From RBG-13-68-16 sp050018455 (GTDB lineage: Bacteria; Acidobacteriota; Thermoanaerobaculia; Thermoanaerobaculales; Thermoanaerobaculaceae): a stretch of DNA of 10,884 bases. The position numbers were made by a program, and so were the translations under genes. The notes under the pieces are model-generated. The model did no database searches. It saw only the letters and a list, made by a program, of their open reading frames with translations, and was not told the DNA's origin. Location: contig JBEKAA010000063.1 in the NCBI GenBank assembly GCA_050018455.1, positions 1-10,884 on the forward strand, read 5' to 3'. How positions within the stretch are numbered: the first letter of the stretch is position 1; each line of letters starts with the position of its first letter. Below are positions 6,957 through 10,884 of this stretch, piece after piece.

Positions 6957-7163
6957 ATGAAACTGTCGCTCAAGACCTATACGGCATACAGCATCGGCTG
7001 TGCTGTTGTATGGGCTGTCATTTTGGCTGGTGTTGCGTCTGAAGCGAGCAAAGACACTGTGCACACATTTTTCTTGCTCTTCCTTGGGTGGGTGATCGGG
7101 TGGCTCTCGGCCACGATTGCTAGAGCCGTTTACCCGCCGCCTAAATCGCGCCAAGCAACATGA
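6957..7163 (+). CDS. Small two-helix membrane protein (68 aa)
   Basis: ATG at 6957 has a full AAGGAGG (6942-6948) 8 bases upstream, which decides against starting further up the open frame. The product MKLSLKTYTAYSIGC... has hydrophobic segments at about residues 10-27 and 41-57, with a charged loop SEASKDTVH between them and a short basic tail. I do not recognise the family. The base composition is visibly poorer in GC than the kinase gene (about half GC in the first part), which may mean recent acquisition. It lies 74 bases after the previous small gene on the same strand. Confidence 0.7.
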   Translation: MKLSLKTYTAYSIGCAVVWAVILAGVASEASKDTVHTFFLLFLGWVIGWLSATIARAVYPPPKSRQAT

Positions 7164-7225
7164 CCTGCGACAACCCGCTGAGATGCACGGCAAGAGTGTA
7201 GCTCACCGCCGGAGTCCAGGAACCG

Positions 7226-7369
7226 TCAGGTCGCGTCGTAGAGCGTCCACTGCGTGAGCTTCTCTCGGGCCCGATCATTGGGTCGCTCCACTGGCGGACC
7301 GGCGCGTGTGACGCGGATGAACTCCCTCTGGTTGTCCAGACCGTCGAAAAGGGTAGTAGGCTTGGGCAT
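7226..7369 (-). CDS. Possible small protein of unknown function (47 aa)
   Basis: The frame begins ATG CCC AAG and encodes MPKPTTLFDGLDNQREFI..., ending KLTQWTLYDAT. The composition is ordinary for a soluble protein (mixed charge, one Trp, no low-complexity arginine runs), unlike the antisense frames around it. The start has only a weak AAGG 7 bases upstream, and the open frame continues 19 codons further with less protein-like sequence. It may be a real small gene, or the surviving end of a longer one. I recognise no domain. The flanking bases 7164-7225 and 7370-7490 hold nothing I can identify. Confidence 0.3.
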   Translation of the reverse strand: MPKPTTLFDGLDNQREFIRVTRAGPPVERPNDRAREKLTQWTLYDAT

Positions 7370-7507
7370 GGTTGAACCTTGGCGCGAGGGACGCGACGCC
7401 GTGCAGCGTGCGGCTCTGGCCCTCACCCGGCTAACCCGCGAAACCGCCGGGGGTCAGCCTCTCCCTCATCCGGAAGTTATGATGTTCAGGTGCCGCGGAG
7501 GTGTGTG

Positions 7508-7747
7508 GTGACTACGATTGAGATCAAACATGTTCTTCTCTGGTGTGTCTGTCTCAACTATGCGGTTCTCTTCATCTGGTTTGGCCTTTTTGTCTTTGCG
7601 CACGACTGGATGTACCGAATGCACGGTCGTTTCTTCAAGCTCTCGGTCGGGACCTTTGACGCGATTCACTACGCAGGTCTTGCCGTCTACAAGATCGGCA
7701 TAGTCCTTTTCAACTTGGTGCCATTTGTTGCACTTTGGTTGGCTTAG
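7508..7747 (+). CDS. DUF6868 family small membrane protein (79 aa)
   Basis: The product TTIEIKHVLLWCVCLNYAVLF..., with FVFAHDWMYRMHGRFFKLS, FDAIHYAGLAVYKIGI and FNLVPFVALWL, fits the DUF6868 pattern I recall: an LLWC start, an AHDWMYR-HGRWF loop and an LHYAG-A-YKIGI-LFNLVP end. Helices are at about residues 8-28 and 50-77. GTG at 7508 is chosen because GGAGG (7497-7501) lies 6 bases upstream and it gives the family's length of about 80. GC is near one half, clearly lower than the kinase gene. A TATGAT hexamer at 7478-7483 could be its -10. The molecular function of the family is unknown to me. Confidence 0.85.
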   Translation: MTTIEIKHVLLWCVCLNYAVLFIWFGLFVFAHDWMYRMHGRFFKLSVGTFDAIHYAGLAVYKIGIVLFNLVPFVALWLA

Positions 7748-7751
7748 TGAC

Positions 7752-7788
7752 GAAGGGCGGCCAGATCGTCGCTTCCCTTCTTCTTCCT
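7752..7788 (+). terminator. Weak hairpin with T-rich tail after the DUF6868 gene
   Basis: A 6-bp stem (GAAGGG at 7752-7757, CCCTTC at 7775-7780) is followed by TTCTTCCTT, 4 bases after the stop codon. The stem is short and the loop long (17 bases), so this is a tentative intrinsic terminator. The remaining bases to 7992 hold open frames without family-like sequence and nothing I can support. Confidence 0.25.
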
Positions 7789-7992
7789 TAGCTCATGTGC
7801 TAGGCGTTCGCCTTCCGGTTTCCGTGATCCTCTGGCACACTCACCGTGACCATGATTGCCAATACGCCGAGGCTCTTTCTTTCGAGCCTCTGCGGGCCTG
7901 CGGATGGTCGGGTGCGCGCGATTCCGGCGGCACTTGGTGTTCGCTGCAGCGGACCGCCTTCGCGGTGGCTTGCCTGGTGGGTGCGGCTTAGG

Positions 7993-8523
7993 TCACCAGC
8001 CTCGCAAGCGCGGCCACCAACGACCTACGTTCCGGCAATACTCCTCGTAGTCTGCCCCGAACTTCTTGCGCAGAGTCGGCTCTTCATAGAAAACCACGAA
8101 CAAATGCACCCCGAGGGCAATGGCTACCACTGCAGCAATGGCGACTGGGTGTGCGTGTCCGAACACCACCCACAGCCCGATCCAGCCCGCTGCAAACCCC
8201 ACGTACATAGGGTTCCGTACATGGCGGTAGAAGCCGACCACGACCAATCGCTTTGGAGGAACGACCGGGGCAGGGGTGCCGTGTCCCGTCCACCCAAAGT
8301 CCCAGACACAGCGTAGGGCAACCGCAAATCCCAGCACCGACGGGACCGCTGCGAGCCATCGCCAGTGCGCCGTGGCCGCCGCTTCCGCGCGGAAGTCGAG
8401 CCATCGCGGGAGCAGCCAGAACCACAACGCGAAGAACGCCGCGCCTACCGCCAGCGAGGCTACCGCAGTTGGCCATCCGTCCCCGTGCGCGTCCGGTGCA
8501 CTGCCAGGCTGTCGATCTGTCAT
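7993..8523 (-). CDS. Isoprenylcysteine carboxyl methyltransferase / PEMT-like membrane enzyme
   Basis: A 176-residue integral membrane protein of the ICMT/phospholipid methyltransferase superfamily, which transfers a methyl group from S-adenosylmethionine. The signature is in the C-terminal half: GFYRHVRNPMYVG, then hydrophobic helices, then FYEEPTLRKKFGADYEEYC and WWPR. These match the usual G-x-Y-R-x-x-R-H-P-x-Y and EE-x-x-L-x-x-x-F-G-x-x-Y-x-x-Y motifs, with RNPMY in place of RHPMY. Four or so membrane helices start at about residue 20. ATG at 8523 has AGGAGG 5 bases upstream. The bacterial substrate is unknown; a lipid or small-molecule target is more likely than a prenylated protein. It stands alone, with repeat copy D upstream. 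Confidence 0.88.
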   Translation of the reverse strand: MTDRQPGSAPDAHGDGWPTAVASLAVGAAFFALWFWLLPRWLDFRAEAAATAHWRWLAAVPSVLGFAVALRCVWDFGWTGHGTPAPVVPPKRLVVVGFYRHVRNPMYVGFAAGWIGLWVVFGHAHPVAIAAVVAIALGVHLFVVFYEEPTLRKKFGADYEEYCRNVGRWWPRLRGW

Positions 8524-8671
8524 AGGCCCTCCTGTCTCACAGAGTAGCCACCGTTTCCAATATGAACTCTAGCAAGACCTAGCCGTAGCCCGTCTTTAGC
8601 TGGGTGCGTCCTCGCCTCGGCACTTACACCACGCCCTCACCTGATCGCTCGACGCCGGCTAGCGCCCCGCG

Positions 8672-8748
8672 CACCGCTGCCGCCCCGGCTATGCGGAGGC
8701 ACGCGTCTACCCCTCTCCTGCGCGAGATCGCGGTTCCTGGGGCCTCAC
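8672..8748 (+). repeat. Dispersed repeat, copy D (tail module only)
   Basis: Similar to copy C across about 80 bases: TGCCGCCCCGGCTATGCGG, a CTACCCCTCTCCTGCG stretch and GATCGCGGTTCCTGGGGCCT (8725-8744). It is shorter than copy C by about seven bases after GAGGCAC. It abuts a truncated minus-strand ORF. The flanking bases 8524-8671 show no other feature I can support. Confidence 0.6.
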
Positions 8749-8751
8749 GTG

Positions 8752-8910
8752 CGACTCGCCGTTCAGTGAACAGGCAACCGGGTACGTGACCGCTCGCAAT
8801 CGCAGCTCCTCGGAGCACCGCCACCGGTGCGTCACCCCGGCCTTCCGCCGCTGCCTGTCCAATTCGTCACGAAGCTGCTGCCCTTGGTCGTCAACGTGGC
8901 CCTCGCTCAT
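8752..8910 (-). pseudogene. Truncated ORF, possibly an HTH/transposase-accessory N-terminus
   Basis: The minus frame from ATG at 8910 reads MSEGHVDDQGQQLRDELDRQ, then RRKAGVTHRWRCSEELRLRA, then VTYPVACSLNGES. It then runs into repeat copy D (RPQEPRS) and stops at 8707. The pattern of an RY/RW-S-E-E-L-R-x-R-A-V-x-Y segment followed by G-E/Q-S resembles the start of IS66-type accessory or HTH proteins, in which a helix-turn-helix and LG-x-x-x-x-L-x-x-W should come next. Those parts are missing, so it would be a fragment cut where the repeat begins. No clear ribosome binding site is present. Family assignment is weak. Bases 8911-9030 contain nothing I recognise. Confidence 0.35.
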
Positions 8911-9030
8911 GCCCCAAGGATCGACGAGAACGACCCGACCTCAAGACGGGCCAGGGCGAGGGCTTACGAACCTCCAGACCGGCCGGCGTGGTTGCCGCGT
9001 CACCAAGCCCTCCGCCAACGCGAGAGGGGT

Positions 9031-9708
9031 CTAAGTGGGAACATGACGTGGCGGTCCAGTCCATCGAAACGCATTGATGGTGTCTTGAATCACCTCGCGT
9101 GCGATATCCAAACTTCCGGAGCTCACCTCAACCTGGCCGCAAGTACCATCGGCCTTTGTCGAAGTGAGGCGGTTTCCGACAAGGTTTTCGAGCAACAGCG
9201 CTCCACCTGGGGCACTCACCATCTCGTTTTCCACGGGTTTGATTTCCAGCGGTCTGTCCCACTTCCCCAGGCCCCGCGCTCGATCCTCGATGTGGGCGGA
9301 TGAGTCCCTTACGCCTCGGAGATCTGGAAAGTGCGCCAAGAGACGAGCTCGGGCGTCGCAAACCGCTGAGGGTATCCCCTCCATTGCCTCCAACTTCCCG
9401 AGTATTTTGTCGACTCGATCCAGCGCGAAGAGGAAGGTGATTGCATGGATGAAGGGCAGGCGAAACGTGTACGAGGATGGCATGTGGCCCGCGGCCCACC
9501 GTTCGCGCTCAAGCCGCACGTCGACCACGGCGGCCACCTGGAGCCAAGAACTCCCGAGGTTGGGGTCGAGCCCCAACTCGTGCCAGACTTCTGCTTCGAG
9601 CGTTGACCTACGTTCGGGATCGTCCAGCCGCCCGAGATCGGCCGCACGGCGGTGTACGGTTGACAGAGCCTCCTCGAAACTCGTCAGCGCGATCGCCATT
9701 TCTGCCAA
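9031..9708 (-). CDS. Unrecognised protein with HEPN-like R-x4-H motif, uncertain start
   Basis: A soluble, mostly helical-looking protein, 225 residues if it starts at the TTG at 9708, or 222 from ATG at 9699. Neither start has a ribosome binding site. The frame stays open upstream to 9813 and that extension is strikingly protein-like (YPGTWLDNPNRDWAWRV, then GNLVSLLETPLAEM), yet it contains no ATG, GTG or TTG before the stop at 9814-9816. The gene therefore looks truncated at its 5' end or uses an unusual start. A helix-rich region (FIHAITFLFALDRVDKILGKLE, about residues 86-107) is followed by LRGVRDSSAHIEDR with Arg134 and His139. This is the R-x4-6-H arrangement of HEPN ribonucleases, which often act as toxins or defence effectors. 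The HEPN reading is inferred from one motif. No partner gene is adjacent on the same strand. Confidence 0.6.
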   Translation of the reverse strand: MAEMAIALTSFEEALSTVHRRAADLGRLDDPERRSTLEAEVWHELGLDPNLGSSWLQVAAVVDVRLERERWAAGHMPSSYTFRLPFIHAITFLFALDRVDKILGKLEAMEGIPSAVCDARARLLAHFPDLRGVRDSSAHIEDRARGLGKWDRPLEIKPVENEMVSAPGGALLLENLVGNRLTSTKADGTCGQVEVSSGSLDIAREVIQDTINAFRWTGPPRHVPT

Positions 9709-9864
9709 CGGCGTTTCGAGAAGCGAGACGAGATTCCCGACCCGCCAAGCCCAGTCGCGGTTGGGGTTATCGAGCCACGTCCCTGGGTATCGGAGTTCAG
9801 CAACGTATATAGTTCAGGCTATCACGCTCGAAGTACCCGAAAGCGCCAGTGCTACGCTTGTCCC

Positions 9865-10041
9865 GTGCCTCCCCTACCCGACTCGCCGTCACTGCCTGCC
9901 GATCCACCTCGCTGCCCCTGGTACGGCGCCCCGCTGCGCGAGCGCGATCCCCTAGTCCTCACACGGCTCCACGTCCCTTCCCGCGACTGGTCAACCTTGA
10001 CGTGCGACCGATGCGAGCGGGCCGCGAAGATCCGCAACTGA
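9865..10041 (+). CDS. Mini-ORF with zinc-ribbon-like end, part of repeat copy B (58 aa)
   Basis: From GTG at 9865 the frame encodes PPLPDSPSLPADPPRCPWYG, then APLRERDPLVLTRLHVP, then SRDWSTLTCDRCERAAKIRN and TGA. The CPWYG and TCDRC elements look like the two knuckles of a zinc ribbon, except that the first has Tyr where the second Cys is expected. Copy A keeps the end of this protein. Between the copies most differences from HVPSRDW to the stop are third-position or conservative (CCC TCT versus CCT TCC, CGC versus CGA, GCT versus GCC), which suggests the frame was once under selection. There is no ribosome binding site. A TACGCT 6 bases before the GTG would suit a leaderless transcript, but this is speculative. 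Confidence 0.35.
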   Translation: MPPLPDSPSLPADPPRCPWYGAPLRERDPLVLTRLHVPSRDWSTLTCDRCERAAKIRN

Positions 10042-10132
10042 GGCGGCCGCATTCGGTCAACGGAGCGCCCGCCCGTCGTAGTGGCGCTACAATCGTTCGG
10101 GAGCGCCAGTTCTACGCCCATGCACCGCTCCT

Positions 10133-10172
10133 GCTCGCCCCGGACCTCTTCCACAGTCAATCCGGGGCGGGC
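10133..10172 (+). terminator. GC-rich hairpin, first unit of copy B
   Basis: A 12-bp stem (left arm 10133-10144, right arm 10161-10172) includes one U-G pair and is followed by GCTTCTAG. The 16-base loop differs from the other two units (CCTCTTCCACAG). It resembles an intrinsic terminator with a poor U-tract; it is probably a structural part of the repeat. Confidence 0.35.
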
Positions 10173-10235
10173 GCTTCTAGCGGCGGTACAATTCCTGTGG
10201 AGCGCCGCCAGACCGCACACCTTGTGGTTGCTCCT

Positions 10236-10273
10236 GCCCGCCTCGGACTCCTCCCAGGATCCCCGGGGCGGGC
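10236..10273 (+). terminator. GC-rich hairpin, second unit of copy B
   Basis: An 11-bp stem (10236-10246 with 10263-10273) has one U-G pair: a C-to-T change at 10243, relative to copy A, keeps the pairing. The loop carries CTCCTCCC as in copy A, and GCTTCTGT follows. Confidence 0.35.
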
Positions 10274-10408
10274 GCTTCTGTGGTACACACCGCCCGTGGC
10301 CCTACCCCTCCCAAGCGGAAGATCGCGGCTCCTGGGGCCTCACGGCGAAGGCCAAAGAAGATGGCGGCCACGGCCGCCTTCGTACTGCTCCCCGTTCGAG
10401 ATCGCTCC

Positions 10409-10747
10409 TCAGGGCTTCTTCGGCGTGAGCTTCGCGACGATCTCCTTCGCCAGGCGATCGAGTTCTGCGTCGGTTGTCTTCGAGTTGATCGTCGCGATCA
10501 CCTCGACGTCTTTGACACGGCTCGTAGGTTTGCTCGTGCGGTACGTGCTGGCCCAGTCGCCACGCTTACGGCCGAGGCGGAGAGGTATCTCCCTCCTGAG
10601 AATGCCATCGCCGACCAAGGACTGAAGCTGCCTCTGCGCCGTTCGCATGGGGCAGCCAGCCGCCTCAGAGAGTTCGCGAGCCGTGACGCCTCGGCTCCGC
10701 CCTGCCAGGCGAAGAGCGTGTGCGACGATCGCGCGGGTTCGACCCAT
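10409..10747 (-). CDS. Winged helix-turn-helix DNA-binding protein (112 aa)
   Basis: The N-terminal half is a typical wHTH: MGRTRAIVAHALRLAGRSRG (helix 1), VTARELSEAAGCPMRTAQRQ (helix 2, turn, recognition helix), LQSLVGDGILRREI and a wing with RLGRKRGDWASTYR, about residues 8-68. The C-terminal part has a beta-like stretch (KDVEVIATI) and a helix ending AKEIVAKLTPKKP. It is probably a small transcriptional regulator; target and ligand are unknown. ATG at 10747 has only a weak AGG ribosome binding site. A TATCAT (10762-10767 on the minus strand) could be its -10, about 14 bases before the ATG, without a clear -35. It is a single-gene unit whose 3' end faces repeat copy B. Confidence 0.75.
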   Translation of the reverse strand: MGRTRAIVAHALRLAGRSRGVTARELSEAAGCPMRTAQRQLQSLVGDGILRREIPLRLGRKRGDWASTYRTSKPTSRVKDVEVIATINSKTTDAELDRLAKEIVAKLTPKKP

Positions 10748-10835
10748 GATGACCTAAGGAAATGATATCCTGCACCCCTTTGAGTGAGAGCCACCGATAA
10801 GACAAGACGGCGGTACCTTTGTGATCGTCGTCGAG

Positions 10836-10884
10836 GCTGTGGGAGCTGCGGGGCGAGCGGAGCCAGCTCCGCAGATTCCACAGC
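10836..10884. repeat. Inverted repeat at the right window edge
   Basis: The left arm GCTGTGGGAGCTGCGG (10836-10851) pairs with the right arm CCGCAGATTCCACAGC (10869-10884), matching at 13 of 16 positions with one 3-base internal mismatch, around a 17-base GC-rich centre. It could be a long hairpin, a terminator of a gene beyond the edge, or part of a palindromic repeat. The structure may extend past the window. Bases 10775-10835 show nothing further. Confidence 0.5.

Larger units (their letters stand above)
9924..10345 (+). repeat. Dispersed structured repeat, copy B (longest copy)
   Basis: It aligns with copy A from GGCGC..CCCGCTGCGCGAGC onward. It contains the conserved end of the mini-ORF (stop 10039-10041), two tandem hairpin units whose TACAAT boxes begin at 10088 and 10187 (period 99 bases), and a tail ending ATCGCGGCTCCTGGGGCCT (10322-10340). 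Copy A has one unit, so unit number varies. The copy occupies nearly all of the interval between the HEPN-like gene and the wHTH gene; 10346-10408 holds nothing else. Confidence 0.7.

Noticed and set aside
7846..8316. Plus ORF of 156 codons starting MTMIANTPRLFLSS
   Set aside because: Most of it is antisense to the ICMT/PEMT-like gene, which has clear motifs. The first 48 codons alone show no family-like sequence.
8795..8820. AATCGCAGCTCCTCGGAGCAC as a fifth repeat tail
   Set aside because: It shares only the first part of the tail block, lacks GGGGCCT and lies within the truncated ORF; probably chance.
10498..10881. Minus ORF of 127 codons starting MESAELAPLAPQLPQ
   Set aside because: It overlaps the wHTH gene in another frame and shows an arginine- and proline-rich composition typical of shadow frames.
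1..10884. CRISPR array, retron, or phage structural module
   Set aside because: No regularly spaced short repeats with unique spacers, no reverse transcriptase, and no capsid, terminase or integrase gene are seen.

Overview
The window is GC-rich DNA (genes roughly 60-65% GC by eye). It comes from a soil- or sediment-type bacterium, most likely Acidobacteriota or a relative such as Gemmatimonadota. That guess rests on two protein architectures common there: a Ser/Thr kinase fused to a TolB-like domain and TPRs, and a secreted repeat protein ending in a domain with the signature WVPVAS..SG.N.SQWRSDLGLLN. The lineage is inferred, not proven.

Layout, left to right. Bases 1-2195 (minus) hold most of a large secreted FG-GAP-like repeat protein that runs off the left edge, with a good -35/-10 pair upstream. 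Bases 2196-2937 hold no confident gene but contain copy A of a structured dispersed repeat. A 58-residue membrane protein (minus) follows at 2938-3114. At 3166-3215 lies the 3' half of a tRNA-Thr(CGT) gene without its 5' half, which looks like an attachment-site scar. Spaced GGTAACC repeats and a short repeat copy (C) lead to the 900-residue kinase (3555-6257, plus). A 20-odd-codon remnant of a second kinase overlaps its stop codon, followed by three small two-helix membrane proteins (6413-7163), a doubtful 47-codon minus ORF, and a lower-GC DUF6868 gene (7508-7747).

The right third is mostly minus strand: an isoprenylcysteine-methyltransferase/PEMT-like membrane enzyme (7993-8523), repeat copy D against a truncated transposase-like ORF (8672-8910), an unrecognised protein with an HEPN-like R-x4-H motif whose reading frame extends upstream of any normal start codon (9031-9813), and a winged-HTH protein (10409-10747). 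Between the last two lies the longest repeat copy, B. It starts in a small ORF with a zinc-ribbon-like end (plus) and then carries two tandem 99-bp hairpin units. A long inverted repeat closes the window.

The clearest operon-like block is the kinase and the small membrane genes after it, which are closely spaced with strong ribosome binding sites and one stop/Shine-Dalgarno overlap. The rest looks like an accessory region: gene remnants, a tRNA scar, patches of lower GC and a modular repeat family. The repeat family, with its mini-ORF and paired hairpins, is the best candidate for something undescribed.
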